Shown piece by piece: positions 1 through 8,502 of a stretch of 64,000 nucleotides of DNA. This DNA comes from Dongia sedimenti (lineage in GTDB: Bacteria; Pseudomonadota; Alphaproteobacteria; Dongiales; Dongiaceae). The position numbers were made by a program, and so were the translations under genes. Where the stretch lies: assembly GCA_030715195.1 (NCBI GenBank), contig JAUYVI010000001.1, positions 434,001-498,000 on the forward strand, given 5' to 3'. Every line of letters starts with the position of its first letter. Positions within the stretch are counted from its first letter, which is position 1. The notes under the pieces were generated by a model. That model saw nothing but the letters and a program-made list of their open reading frames with translations. It made no database searches and was not told the DNA's origin.

Positions 1-2
1 AA

Positions 3-290
3 GGCGCGCTCGGCATGGCGGCCGAAGCCAGCCTCGACTGGGGCGTCCCGGTGAAGATCGTCACCGCGACCTCGGGCGAAGGTCTGCCGGGGCTCATGGA
101 CGAGCTGGCCGAGCATTGGCACTGGCTGGGGCGTGAGAGCCGCTTGGTGGAGCGCCGACGCGTTCAGGCCGAGAGCTGGCTGAAGCAGGCGATCAAGGAA
201 CGCTACGGCCGCGAGGGGCTGAAGAAGCTCGGCGCGATCTCGTTGGCTCCGGACACGGCGCCGTTCGGCTTGCTGGCAAAGGCCGACTAA
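3..290 (+). CDS. C-terminal end of a MeaB/ArgK-type GTPase (partial, 5' end outside window)
   Basis: The reading frame is open to the window edge and gives about 95 C-terminal residues. They read like the tail of the MeaB/ArgK family of G3E GTPases, which protect and load cobalamin-dependent methylmalonyl-CoA mutase. There is a strand with a TATSGEGLPGL-type segment (usual VSAxxGEGI in the family), a long helix, then the basic ERRRVQAESWL helix that precedes dimerisation in MeaB. The GTP-binding motifs lie upstream and cannot be checked. The stop codon overlaps the stop of the convergent ABC ATPase by 3 bp. The assignment rests on the C-terminus only. Confidence 0.65.
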   Translation, partial: GALGMAAEASLDWGVPVKIVTATSGEGLPGLMDELAEHWHWLGRESRLVERRRVQAESWLKQAIKERYGREGLKKLGAISLAPDTAPFGLLAKAD

Positions 291-1078
291 AGATCCGTGA
301 ACGCCGCGATCGCGGCGCGGTCGAAGCCCTTGCTGGCGGTCAGCAGCTGCCGCGAATAGGGATGCGTGAGCTCGCCCTTGGCCAGCTTTTCCGAATCCGC
401 GGTCTCGACGATCTCGCCGGTCCGCATGATGGCGAGGCGGTGGCAGAGCTGGGCCACCACCGCGAGATCATGGCTGACCAGGATGTAGGTGAGGTCGAGC
501 TCGTGGCGGAGCTTGGCCAGCAGGTTCAGCACCTCGGCCTGGATCGAGACGTCGAGCGCCGAAGTGGGCTCGTCGAGCAGCAGCAGCTTGGGCCTGAGGA
601 TCAGCGCGCGGGCGATGGCGACGCGCTGGCGCTGGCCGCCGGACAGCTGGTGCGGATAGCGGAAGCGGAAGGCGGCGCCGAGCTGGACTTGCTCCAGCGT
701 GTCCTTCATCCGGTTCTCGATGTCGCCGATCCCATGGATCTGCAGTGGCTCGGCCAGGATGCGATCGACCGTGTGCTTCGGGTGCAGCGAGCCATAGGGA
801 TCCTGGAACACCATCTGGATCGCGCGCTTCGCGTCCTTGTCGCGATCCGGCGTCAGGGGCTTTCCGGCGACGGTGATCCCGCCGTTCCATTGCCGAATGA
901 GGCCGGCGAGCACGCGCAGCACCGTCGTCTTGCCGGAACCGGATTCGCCGACCAGGCCGAAGCTCTCGCCGGGCGCGATCGCGAAGCTGACGCCGGCCAG
1001 GGCACGCACCCGATGCCTGCCGGTGTCGAAGGTCACATCGAGATTCTTCACCTCGACCATCGGCATATTGTCGTTCAT
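287..1078 (-). CDS. Peptide ABC transporter ATP-binding protein, OppF/DppF-like
   Basis: A cytoplasmic ATPase of a di/oligopeptide importer. Visible motifs are Walker [10 protein letters not shown] near residues 44-52, signature [15 protein letters not shown] near 145, and Walker [13 protein letters not shown] followed by the switch histidine in [10 protein letters not shown]. The 263-residue length is shorter than classical OppF (about 330) because the C-terminal oligopeptide extension is reduced. Its ATG overlaps the stop of the upstream ATPase gene (ATGA), so the two are probably translationally coupled. It is the last gene of the five-gene operon that begins with the binding protein at 5569. 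The exact substrate cannot be told from sequence. Confidence 0.93.
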   Translation of the reverse strand: MNDNMPMVEVKNLDVTFDTGRHRVRALAGVSFAIAPGESFGLVGESGSGKTTVLRVLAGLIRQWNGGITVAGKPLTPDRDKDAKRAIQMVFQDPYGSLHPKHTVDRILAEPLQIHGIGDIENRMKDTLEQVQLGAAFRFRYPHQLSGGQRQRVAIARALILRPKLLLLDEPTSALDVSIQAEVLNLLAKLRHELDLTYILVSHDLAVVAQLCHRLAIMRTGEIVETADSEKLAKGELTHPYSRQLLTASKGFDRAAIAAFTDL

Positions 1079-1911
1079 CGGTCCACCGGCGCCATCCAGC
1101 TCGGATCGCGCTGCAGCGTCGGCAGCACCGCGACCGGATTTTCGAGATTGGGGGTGCAGGCGAGCAGGCCGCGGGTATAGGGATGCTTCGCGTCTTGGAG
1201 GTGCTTGGCGTCGAGCTCCTCCAGGATCTGGCCGGCATACATGACCAGCACGCGGTCGCAGAAGGTGCTGACCAGGTTGAGGTCATGGCTGATGAAGATC
1301 AGGCCCATGTCGCGGGTCTTGACCAGGTCGTCGAGGATGGCGAGCACCTGCAGCCGCACGGTAACGTCGAGGGCAGAGGTCGGCTCGTCGGCGATCAGCA
1401 ACTCGGGCTCGGTCACCAGCATCATCGCGATCATCACCCGCTGGCCCATGCCACCGGACAGCTCGTGCGGAAAGGCACGGAACACGCGCTCCGGGTCGCG
1501 GATCTTGACCGCCTGGAGCATCTCCAGCGCCCGGGTCTTGAGTGCGGCGCGGGAGCCCTTGCGGGCGGCGGCTTCCAGCAGCTGATCGCCGATCCGCATC
1601 ACCGGGTTCAGCGAGTATTTCGGATCCTGCATCACCATGGTGATGCGCCGGCCACGGATCTTGCGCCATTCGGCGTTCGAGAGGCCGAGCAGGCTCTGTC
1701 CGTCGAAGGCGAGCTTTTGCGCACTCACCTGGCCCGGCGTGAGACCGAGGATCGCCCGCGCGGTCTGCGACTTGCCCGAGCCGGATTCGCCGACGATGGC
1801 CAGCTTCTCGCGTCCGAGCGTGAAGGAGACGTCGCGCACCACATGGTTGGTGCCGCTCGCCGAATGGAAGCGGATGTTGAGCTTCTCGACCTCGAGGATC
1901 GGTTGCGTCAT
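1075..1911 (-). CDS. Peptide ABC transporter ATP-binding protein, OppD/DppD-like
   Basis: The second ATPase of the importer, pairing with the OppF-like subunit. It has Walker A GESGSGKSQTA (residues 41-51), a signature of LSGGMGQRVMIAMML type typical of the OppD half, Walker [13 protein letters not shown], and the H-loop in LIFISHDLNLV. The near C-terminal HPYTRGLL segment is the conserved start of the oligopeptide transporter C-terminal extension, which is short here (278 aa in total). The start lies 7 bp after the OppC stop and the stop overlaps the next ATG. Heterodimeric ATPases of this kind drive uptake of di- and oligopeptides; the substrate is inferred only at family level. Confidence 0.93.
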   Translation of the reverse strand: MTQPILEVEKLNIRFHSASGTNHVVRDVSFTLGREKLAIVGESGSGKSQTARAILGLTPGQVSAQKLAFDGQSLLGLSNAEWRKIRGRRITMVMQDPKYSLNPVMRIGDQLLEAAARKGSRAALKTRALEMLQAVKIRDPERVFRAFPHELSGGMGQRVMIAMMLVTEPELLIADEPTSALDVTVRLQVLAILDDLVKTRDMGLIFISHDLNLVSTFCDRVLVMYAGQILEELDAKHLQDAKHPYTRGLLACTPNLENPVAVLPTLQRDPSWMAPVDR

Positions 1912-1918
1912 CGGATCA

Positions 1919-2863
1919 TCACTGTTCCCGCGGGTCGAGCACGTCGCGGAGCCCGTCGCCCATCAGATTGAAGCCGAGGCTGACGATGAAGATCGCGATG
2001 CCGGGATAGGTGCAGACCCACCATTGGTTCAGGATGTCACTGCGCCCGTCGGCCACCATCGAACCCCATTCCGGTTGCGGCAGCGGCACGCCGAGGCCGA
2101 GGAAGCCCAAGCCCGCCGCGGTCAGGATGATGCCCGCCATATCGAGCGTCACCCGCACGATCAGCGAGGGCAGGCACATCGGCATGATATGGCCGATCAG
2201 GATGCGCAGGGAGGAGGCGCCGCTCATCTGGGCCGCTGCGATATAATCGGTGTTGCGCACGGTCAGCGTCTCGGCCCGGGCGATCCGCGCATAGGGCGGC
2301 CAGGAGGTGATGGCGATCGCGAGAATCAGATTCTCCATGCCGGCACCCAGGGCCGCCGCGAAGGCGAGGGCGAGCACCAGCTTCGGCAAAGCGAGGAAGG
2401 TGTCGGTGAGTCGCATGAGTGCGGTATCGATCCAGCCGCCGAGATAGCCGGCGGTCGTGCCGATGATGATGCCGACCGGTGCCGCGGTGATCGCGACCAT
2501 GAAGATGATCAGCAGGCTGGTGCGCGAGCCGTAGACGATCCGGCTCCAGATATCCCAGGAATGGCCGTCGGTGCCGAGCCAGTGGTCGCCGCCCGGCGGC
2601 AGGAAGCGATCGGCGACGGTATCGCCGCTGACCACCGGGCTATAGGACGTGATCAGCGGCGCGAAGATCGCCATACCGATCAGCACCAGCACGATCAGCA
2701 GGCCGAGCATGGCGAGCGGATTGCGCGCAAACGCCGCCCAGCCGAGATAGGCCCGGCCGGCCCGCGCCTGCCAGCGCGATTGCGGCGTGTCGGTCAGCAG
2801 CCAGCGACGCCATTCCGGCGGCGTCAGCGCGATCACCCAGCCTGTCGATGCGGTGCTGCTCAT
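1919..2863 (-). CDS. Peptide ABC transporter permease, OppC/DppC-like
   Basis: An inner-membrane permease of the importer, 314 aa. A cytoplasmic N-terminus is followed by TM1 (about residues 52-73), then the OppC-family extracytoplasmic stretch containing HWLGTDGHSWDIWSR, and further TM helices. The EAA coupling loop is visible as AAQMSGASSLRILIGHIMP. The C-terminus ends with the family-typical FNLMGDGLRDVLDPR. The ATG overlaps the TAA of the OppB-like gene in a TAATG arrangement. It forms the pore together with the OppB-like permease and is energised by the two ATPases downstream. Confidence 0.93.
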   Translation of the reverse strand: MSSTASTGWVIALTPPEWRRWLLTDTPQSRWQARAGRAYLGWAAFARNPLAMLGLLIVLVLIGMAIFAPLITSYSPVVSGDTVADRFLPPGGDHWLGTDGHSWDIWSRIVYGSRTSLLIIFMVAITAAPVGIIIGTTAGYLGGWIDTALMRLTDTFLALPKLVLALAFAAALGAGMENLILAIAITSWPPYARIARAETLTVRNTDYIAAAQMSGASSLRILIGHIMPMCLPSLIVRVTLDMAGIILTAAGLGFLGLGVPLPQPEWGSMVADGRSDILNQWWVCTYPGIAIFIVSLGFNLMGDGLRDVLDPREQ

Positions 2864-3888
2864 TACTTCGCCCTGGGATCCAAGAACCGATAGAGCGCGT
2901 CGGTCAGCGTGTTGATCAGGATGTAGACGAAGCCGACCACGATCGTGCCGCCCATCACCGCCGGCAGATCCTGGCCGAAGATCGAATCCGTGATGTAGAG
3001 GCCGAGGCCGCGCCAGGTGAAGACGGTCTCGGTCAGCACCGAGCCTTCCAGCAGGGTGCCGTATGAGAGGGCGATCACGGTCAGCAGCGGCACCAGGACG
3101 TTGCCCATGGCGTGCTTCCAGACGATGCGCCGCTCCGGCACGCCCTTGACGCGAGCCGTCAGCACGTATTCCTGCCGGAGCTGGCTCAGCATCAGCGAGC
3201 GGGTCATGCGGCTGATATAGGCGAGCGAGAAATAGCCGAGCAGGGAAGCCGGCAGGATGAGATGCGAGACCGCGTTCCGGAACATCTCGGTATCGCCCTG
3301 CAGCAGGGTATCGATGGTCATGATGCCGGTGATCGGCGTCACCATGTCCTCGTAGCCGAAATCGAGCCGGCCGGGGCCGGGCAGCCAGTCGAGCTTCGCG
3401 TAGAAGATCAGCAGCCCCATGATGCCGAGCCAGAAGATCGGCATGGAATAGCCGACCAGGCCCACGAAGCGGATCACGTTGTCGATCCAGCTGTCCTTGC
3501 GCACCGCGCCGAGCACGCCCGCCGGCACGCCGATCACGATGCCGATGACGATGCCCCAGGTGGCGAGCTCGAACGTGGCCGGGAAGACCCGGGCGAGATC
3601 CTCGAGAACCGGCTGGTTGGTGCGCAAGGAGGTGCCGAGGTCGCCCCGCAACACGTCCCAGATATAGAGCGCAAACTGAATCGGGATCGGATGGTTGAGG
3701 CCGAGCTTCTCCCGCGCCGCGGCGATGGCCTCGGCCGAGGCATGATCGCTGACGATGGCCAAGACCGGGTCGGCCGGGAGCAGACGGCTGATGATGAAGG
3801 TCATCAGCAGCAGGCCAAACATGGTGATGAAGATCGAGATCACCACCTTGCCGATGGAGCGCAGCCAGCCTGGAAGGATGTCGGTCAC
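2863..3888 (-). CDS. Peptide ABC transporter permease, OppB/DppB-like
   Basis: The membrane permease partner of the OppC-like protein. It shows a first TM helix, the soluble segment beginning RLLPADPVLAI, the LGLNHPIPIQF motif of OppB proteins, LRGDLGTSLRTNQPV, and the EAA loop in LTARVKGVPERRIVWKHAMGN. It ends YRFLDPRAK. A longer frame opens at a GTG at 3936, but that start lies inside a strong hairpin (3926-3981) and would add 16 polar residues not usual for the family, so I prefer the GTG at 3888 (341 aa). Its weak ribosome site and the hairpin upstream suggest lower expression than the binding protein. Confidence 0.9.
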   Translation of the reverse strand: MTDILPGWLRSIGKVVISIFITMFGLLLMTFIISRLLPADPVLAIVSDHASAEAIAAAREKLGLNHPIPIQFALYIWDVLRGDLGTSLRTNQPVLEDLARVFPATFELATWGIVIGIVIGVPAGVLGAVRKDSWIDNVIRFVGLVGYSMPIFWLGIMGLLIFYAKLDWLPGPGRLDFGYEDMVTPITGIMTIDTLLQGDTEMFRNAVSHLILPASLLGYFSLAYISRMTRSLMLSQLRQEYVLTARVKGVPERRIVWKHAMGNVLVPLLTVIALSYGTLLEGSVLTETVFTWRGLGLYITDSIFGQDLPAVMGGTIVVGFVYILINTLTDALYRFLDPRAK

Positions 3889-3925
3889 GAAAGATCCGGG
3901 ATCGTTGTCAGCGTGAAAACAGTTC

Positions 3926-3981
3926 GGGCGATCCACCGTTCCGGCCGGTCATGAACCGGGGCCGGAACGGGAGGATCGCCC
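3926..3981 (-). terminator. Long stem-loop between binding-protein and permease genes
   Basis: Two nested perfect arms are visible: 3926-3934 pairs with 3973-3981 (GGGCGATCC) and 3936-3946 pairs with 3960-3970 (CCGTTCCGGCC), with a 13-nt loop. No T-run follows, so it is not a classic terminator. In many ABC importer operons such a hairpin sits just after the binding-protein gene, stabilises its mRNA against 3' exonucleases and reduces read-through into the permease genes. That role is inferred here from position. Confidence 0.7.
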
Positions 3982-3997
3982 GCCTGTCGCTTCGCTA

Positions 3998-5569
3998 TCA
4001 GTTCTTCACGGTGTAGCGATAGAGGTTGAGATCGAAGGTCGGGCCGATGATGAAGCCGTCGACATTGCTGCGGACGGCCGCGGTCTCGACCTGCTGGAAC
4101 ATGATGATGTAGGGGCTGTCTTCCAGCGCCTGCTTCTGCAGGTCCATGTACATCTGGGCCCGCTTGGTCGCGTCCTTCTCGTCGCGCGCGGCGATCACCG
4201 CGGCCGCACGCTCCGGCGAGGTCCACTGGTTGCGCTTGGCGAGCGGCGCGTTCAGATAGCCGTCCGCGTTCGAATGGGGATCCTGATAGTCCGAGCCCCA
4301 CTGGCCGAGATAGATGTCGTGCTCGCTGGCGCGATACTTGGTCAGCGTGGTCTTGTTGTCGGCGAGCTGGATGATGAGGTTCACGCCGGCCTTGGACATC
4401 GAGTTCTGCACGGAAGCGGCGAGGGCACGGAACTCGGACTTGTTGGCGACATTCATCGTCACGTCGAAGCCCTTGGGATAGCCGGCCTTGGCGAGCAGGT
4501 CCTTCGCCTTCTTCAGGTCGAACTTGAAGGGCGTGTCGTTGTCGGCGCCGAGCTGGCCGTCGGGCAGGAAGGTCTGGTGCTTGATGCCGGTGCCGTCGAA
4601 CTGGGTCTTGGCCAGGCCGTCGTAATCCACCAGGTACTTCATCGCCTGGCGCACGTCGCTGTTGCCGAGTTCCTTGTTCTTGACGTTGAGGCCCATGTAC
4701 CAGAGGGTCGCCTTCGGCGAGGACACGAACTTGATCGCCTTGTCGCCATGGATCGCCTTTAGCTGGTCGCCGAGCAGGTTGCGGGCGACGTCGATATCGC
4801 CCTTCTGCAGCAGCAACTGCTGGGTCGCGCTCTCGGTCACGTTCTTGATCAGCACGTGCTTGAGCTTCGGCGCGCCATCCCAATAGCCGTCGTCGCTGTC
4901 GAGGATCAGGGCCTCGTTCGCCTTGAAGGACTTCAGCTTGAAGGGGCCGGAGCCCGCTTCGTTGGTCTTCATCCAGCCATTGCCCATGTCGCCGTCCTTC
5001 TCGTGCTCCATGACGAGCTTCTTGTCGACGACGACGCTGGTGTAGCTGAGGCAGTTCAGGAAGAAGGACGGCGCATACGCCGCATCGAGCTCGATCTCGA
5101 GCGTCATCGGGTCCTTCGCCCGGATCATCTTGTCGGCATTGTCCTTGGTCAGGCCGAACTGGTTCATGATGAAGGCGGGGTTGCCGTTGATCTTCACGAA
5201 GCGGATCAACGAGAAGGCCGCGTCCTCGGCCGTCAATTCGTTGCCGGAGTGGAATTTGATGCCCGGGCGGATCTTGAATTGGAAGGTCTTGCCGTCATCG
5301 CTGACGGTGTAGCTCTCGGCCGCGGCGAATTTCAGCTCGCTCGGCTTTTGCACGTTGATGACAACCAGCCGGTCGTAGGTGTTGGCCATGTATTCCGAGG
5401 AGGAGAACTCGTAGATGTCGGCCGGGTCGAGCGAGATGATCTCGTCGATCGCAAAGGCCATCACGAGCGTGTCTTTCGGCGTGGCCGCCTGCGCCATGCC
5501 GGCACCGAACGCGAAGGCGCTGACGCTCATCCCCACGGCAAGCAGGGCCGATCTTACAAACGGTTTCAT
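3998..5569 (-). CDS. Peptide ABC transporter substrate-binding protein (SBP family 5)
   Basis: A secreted periplasmic binding protein of 523 aa. It has an N-terminal signal peptide (basic MKPFVR, hydrophobic core, AQA-A cleavage site near residue 28-29). It then follows the family 5 pattern: DTLVMAFAIDEIISLDPADIY at the mature N-terminus, a FKIRPGIKFHSGNELTAEDAAFSL block and a ratio of lobes typical of DppA/OppA. No lipobox is seen, so it should be soluble. A good ribosome site (AGGGAGC) precedes the ATG. It is the first gene of the operon and should capture the peptide or related ligand for the downstream permeases. The ligand itself is not predictable. Confidence 0.93.
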   Translation of the reverse strand: MKPFVRSALLAVGMSVSAFAFGAGMAQAATPKDTLVMAFAIDEIISLDPADIYEFSSSEYMANTYDRLVVINVQKPSELKFAAAESYTVSDDGKTFQFKIRPGIKFHSGNELTAEDAAFSLIRFVKINGNPAFIMNQFGLTKDNADKMIRAKDPMTLEIELDAAYAPSFFLNCLSYTSVVVDKKLVMEHEKDGDMGNGWMKTNEAGSGPFKLKSFKANEALILDSDDGYWDGAPKLKHVLIKNVTESATQQLLLQKGDIDVARNLLGDQLKAIHGDKAIKFVSSPKATLWYMGLNVKNKELGNSDVRQAMKYLVDYDGLAKTQFDGTGIKHQTFLPDGQLGADNDTPFKFDLKKAKDLLAKAGYPKGFDVTMNVANKSEFRALAASVQNSMSKAGVNLIIQLADNKTTLTKYRASEHDIYLGQWGSDYQDPHSNADGYLNAPLAKRNQWTSPERAAAVIAARDEKDATKRAQMYMDLQKQALEDSPYIIMFQQVETAAVRSNVDGFIIGPTFDLNLYRYTVKN

Positions 5570-5625
5570 TGTTTAGCTCCCTGATTCCAAGCGGTCCTGA
5601 ATGCTTGTTCTTACCCCGCACCCTG

Positions 5626-5637
5626 GACCGAACGGTC
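5626..5637. promoter_or_regulatory. Short palindrome upstream of the binding-protein gene
   Basis: GACCG-AA-CGGTC is a perfect 12-bp palindrome about 57 bp before the binding-protein ATG, at a position compatible with an operator in the promoter region. A TTGACC runs into it on the minus strand, but I could not find a convincing -10 at proper spacing. This is a candidate regulator site only. Confidence 0.25.
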
Positions 5638-5700
5638 AAGGTTATCATGGCTTTGTCACGGAGGTAAACGATTGCGACCCCGGCGGGAGACGCGAAAATC

Positions 5701-6195
5701 TCAGGTGAGGCGGAGAATCCACTCCCGATGCCCGGGATATTCGGCCAGCAGCGCGGCACGCTCCGCCAGCTCGAAATCCGCGAAGTCGAATCCCGGCGCC
5801 ACGGTACAACCGACGAGGGCAAACCGGCCATTCTCGGCCGGAGCGGCGCCGAACCAGACGCCGGCCGGGACGACATGCTGATAGACGCCGCCGGCCGCGA
5901 GATCGCCGCCCAATCGCGTGGTCTTGAGCCGGCCCGCCGGATCGATCTCGACCACGATGAGGGGATCGCCGGCGTAGAAGTGCCAGACTTCATCCGCCCG
6001 GATGCGGTGCAGGCGGGAACATTGGCCGGCCTCCAGGAGGAAATGGATCGCCGTCGATATGCTGCGTTCGCCGCCGAATCGCCGGGGCAGGGCGGCGGCG
6101 GCGATGGTCTCCGCGGCGCGATAGGTCTCGCGGAAATGGCCGCCTTCGGGATGGGGTGTGAGCCTCAGGCGATCGATGATCTGCGCAACGTCCAT
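5701..6195 (-). CDS. Cupin-fold protein, DUF985/cupin_5 family
   Basis: A 164-aa protein that opens with the family hallmark LxxHPEGGHFRETYR and continues with STAIHFLLEAGQCSRLHRIRADEVWHFYAGDPL. This is a double-stranded beta-helix cupin with His residues placed for metal or ligand binding. Biochemistry of the family is poorly known; some members have been linked to sugar epimerase-like folds. A longer frame runs to 6294, but the ATG at 6195 has a GAGG ribosome site and matches the usual N-terminus. The gene diverges from the phospholipid operon, leaving about 110 bp for both promoters. A specific reaction cannot be named. Confidence 0.8.
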   Translation of the reverse strand: MDVAQIIDRLRLTPHPEGGHFRETYRAAETIAAAALPRRFGGERSISTAIHFLLEAGQCSRLHRIRADEVWHFYAGDPLIVVEIDPAGRLKTTRLGGDLAAGGVYQHVVPAGVWFGAAPAENGRFALVGCTVAPGFDFADFELAERAALLAEYPGHREWILRLT

Positions 6196-6304
6196 GGGTG
6201 TCTCGGCCTCTTCAGTCTCAAACTTGACGGTTGTCGACCCCCATGGAACCCTGTCCCGGGGATTGGGCGGAATCGGACGCCCCTGGGGGATCACGCATTA
6301 TCTG

Positions 6305-6913
6305 ATGCCAAGCATTTATCAGATCAAGCCGCGCTTCCAGGCGCTGCTGCGGCCGCTGGTGCGCAGCCTTGCCGCGGGCGGCGTCACCGCCAACCAGGTG
6401 ACGCTGGCGGCGGCGCTGCTGTCGATCGCGGCGGGCGTCGTCCTGGCCGTCTGGTCGGCGCAGTCGTTGGTCTGGCTCCTGTTACCGGTGGTGCTGTTCG
6501 TTCGGATGGCGCTCAACGCCATCGACGGGATGCTGGCGCGCGAGCACGGCCAGAAGAGCGCGCTCGGCGCTTACCTCAACGAGCTCTGCGACGTGGTCTC
6601 CGATGCGGCGCTCTACCTGCCTTTCGCTCTGGTGCCCGGCGTGCTGCCCACCGTCGTGATCATTGCAGTCCTGCTGGCGGCGTTGAGCGAGATGGCGGGC
6701 GTGGTCGCGGTCCAGGTCGGCGCCGAGCGGCGCTATGACGGTCCGATGGGCAAGAGCGACCGCGCCTTTGCCTTCGGCCTGCTGGCGGCGCTGATCGCCG
6801 CCGACGTTGTTCCGGGCCCATGGCTGAGCTGGGCGATCGGCCTGGTGGCGCTGCTGACCGCCTGGACCATCGTCAACCGCGTGCGTGCGGGGCTGCGTCC
6901 GGTGGCGAAGTGA
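6305..6913 (+). CDS. CDP-alcohol phosphatidyltransferase family protein
   Basis: An integral membrane enzyme of about 202 aa. Family members move a phosphatidyl group from CDP-diacylglycerol to an alcohol (glycerol phosphate, inositol, serine and others). The catalytic motif D-x2-D-G-x2-A-R-x8-G-x3-D-x3-D is visible as NAIDGMLAREHG...ALGAYLNELCDVVSD. About six TM helices surround it. The start at 6305 is chosen because the longer frame adds residues that read as non-coding and overlap the cupin gene. It overlaps the next gene in GTGA. The alcohol is unknown; the company of a CdsA-like and a PlsC-like enzyme recalls the E. coli ynbABC arrangement. Confidence 0.85.
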   Translation: MPSIYQIKPRFQALLRPLVRSLAAGGVTANQVTLAAALLSIAAGVVLAVWSAQSLVWLLLPVVLFVRMALNAIDGMLAREHGQKSALGAYLNELCDVVSDAALYLPFALVPGVLPTVVIIAVLLAALSEMAGVVAVQVGAERRYDGPMGKSDRAFAFGLLAALIAADVVPGPWLSWAIGLVALLTAWTIVNRVRAGLRPVAK

Positions 6914-7851
6914 CCGCGTTCGACATCAGTATCAATGCGGCCATTGCGCTGCTTGGCGTGTTCGCGCTGCTGATTCTGGCGAGCGGCGTTGCCTTCGGCC
7001 TCGGCAAGCGCCATCCTGATCGCGACTACACCGAGCTCAGGCAGCGGATCCGCACCTGGTGGGTCATCGTCATCCTGTTCGCGCTGGCGATCGCGCTGCC
7101 GCCGATCTTCGCGATCTGCCTGCTGGGCTTCGTGAGCTTCCTCGCCTTCAAGGAATACATCACGCTCATTCCGACGCGGCGGGCCGATCACCGCGTGCTG
7201 TTCTGGGCCTATCTGACGATCCCGGCGCAATACTATTGGGCCGCCGACGGCTGGTACGGGATGTTCATCATCTTTATCCCGGTCTATGCCTTCTTGCTGC
7301 TCCCCGCCCGCATGGTGTTGATCGGCGAGACCGAGGGCTTCATCCGCGCCGCCGGCACGCTGCATTGGGGGCTGATGACCACCGTCTTCAGCCTCAGCCA
7401 CATGGCCTATCTGCTGGCGCTGCCGGCGAGCGGCAATCCCGCCGCGGGCGGCGACGGGCTGCTGCTCTATCTGCTTCTGCTGACCCAGCTCAACGACGTC
7501 GCGCAGTATGTCTGGGGCAAGACCTTCGGGCGGCACAAGGTGGTGCCCAAGGTCAGCCCGAAGAAGACGGTGGAGGGGCTGGCGGGCGGCATTCTCACCA
7601 CGGCCCTGGTCGGATTTCTGGCCGGCCCGTATCTGACGCCGCTGACACCGATCGAGGCGGTGATCGCCGGTCTGCTGATCGGCTGCGCCGGCTTCATCGG
7701 CGACATCTCGGTCTCGGCGGTGAAGCGGGACCTCGGCATCAAGGACAGCGGCAACATCCTGCCCGGCCATGGCGGCATCCTCGACCGGGTGGACAGCCTG
7801 ACCTTCACGGCGCCCTTGTTCTTCCACTTTGTCTACTACCTGCACTACTGA
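6910..7851 (+). CDS. Phosphatidate cytidylyltransferase-like (CdsA family)
   Basis: A multi-spanning membrane protein of 313 aa. The C-terminal half carries the CdsA signature: SPKKTVEGLAGG, then SVKRDLGIKDSGNILPGHGGILDRVDSL, which contains the metal- and nucleotide-binding residues. Activity would make CDP-diacylglycerol from phosphatidate and CTP. The GTG start overlaps the stop of the phosphatidyltransferase gene (GTGA), so supply and use of CDP-diacylglycerol are co-translated. The essential cdsA of alphaproteobacteria normally lies in the uppS-dxr region, so this is probably a second, specialised copy (inference). Confidence 0.88.
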   Translation: MTAFDISINAAIALLGVFALLILASGVAFGLGKRHPDRDYTELRQRIRTWWVIVILFALAIALPPIFAICLLGFVSFLAFKEYITLIPTRRADHRVLFWAYLTIPAQYYWAADGWYGMFIIFIPVYAFLLLPARMVLIGETEGFIRAAGTLHWGLMTTVFSLSHMAYLLALPASGNPAAGGDGLLLYLLLLTQLNDVAQYVWGKTFGRHKVVPKVSPKKTVEGLAGGILTTALVGFLAGPYLTPLTPIEAVIAGLLIGCAGFIGDISVSAVKRDLGIKDSGNILPGHGGILDRVDSLTFTAPLFFHFVYYLHY

Positions 7852-7857
7852 GCGCAA

Positions 7858-8502
7858 ATGAACCGCTTGCTGCGCCTGTTGTTCTGGATCCTGATCGGCC
7901 GGCCGCTGGTTCTGGTGGTGCTCGGCCTCAACGTGCGCAATCTCAAGGGCCTGCCGCGACAGGGACCGGCGATCGTCGTCGCCAATCACAACAGCCATCT
8001 CGACACCTTCGTGCTGATGTCTCTGTTTCCCTTGCGCCTGCTGCATCGCCTGCGGCCGGTGGCGGCGGCGGACTATTTCCTGCGCAACCGGGCGATCGCC
8101 TGGTTCACACTCAACATCGTCAACATGATTCCGATCGAGCGGGTGCGTGCGGGCAAGCGCGCCGCGGATCCGCTGCAGGATTGCGCCAAGGCGCTCGCCG
8201 CCGGCGAGATCCTGCTGGTCTATCCTGAAGGCACGCGCGGCGAAACCGAGGCCCTGGCGAAATTCAAGGGTGGCGTGGCGCGGCTGAAGGAACAGTATCC
8301 GGATGTGCCCGTGGTGCCGGTCTATATGCAGGGGTTGAGCCGCGCGCTGCCGAAGGGCGAGTACACCCTGGTGCCGGTGGTGGTGGATGTGTTCGTCGGC
8401 GAGCCTGTCGTCTGGTCGGGCAATCGCCAGGCTTTCACTCAGGCGCTGCAGGATTCCGTCACCACCCTGGCCGCCGCGGCGCCAAGCCGGACTTGGCGGT
8501 GA
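7858..8502 (+). CDS. 1-acyl-glycerol-3-phosphate acyltransferase-like (PlsC family)
   Basis: A membrane-associated acyltransferase of 214 aa. One N-terminal hydrophobic helix is followed by the H-x4-D motif in ANHNSHLDTF and the substrate-phosphate motif YPEGTRGE. PlsC enzymes acylate lysophosphatidate to phosphatidate, the substrate of the CdsA-like enzyme encoded just upstream (6-bp gap). Three consecutive steps of glycerophospholipid assembly are therefore encoded together. The real acyl acceptor could differ from lysophosphatidate. The gene overlaps the next by GTGA. Confidence 0.88.
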   Translation: MNRLLRLLFWILIGRPLVLVVLGLNVRNLKGLPRQGPAIVVANHNSHLDTFVLMSLFPLRLLHRLRPVAAADYFLRNRAIAWFTLNIVNMIPIERVRAGKRAADPLQDCAKALAAGEILLVYPEGTRGETEALAKFKGGVARLKEQYPDVPVVPVYMQGLSRALPKGEYTLVPVVVDVFVGEPVVWSGNRQAFTQALQDSVTTLAAAAPSRTWR

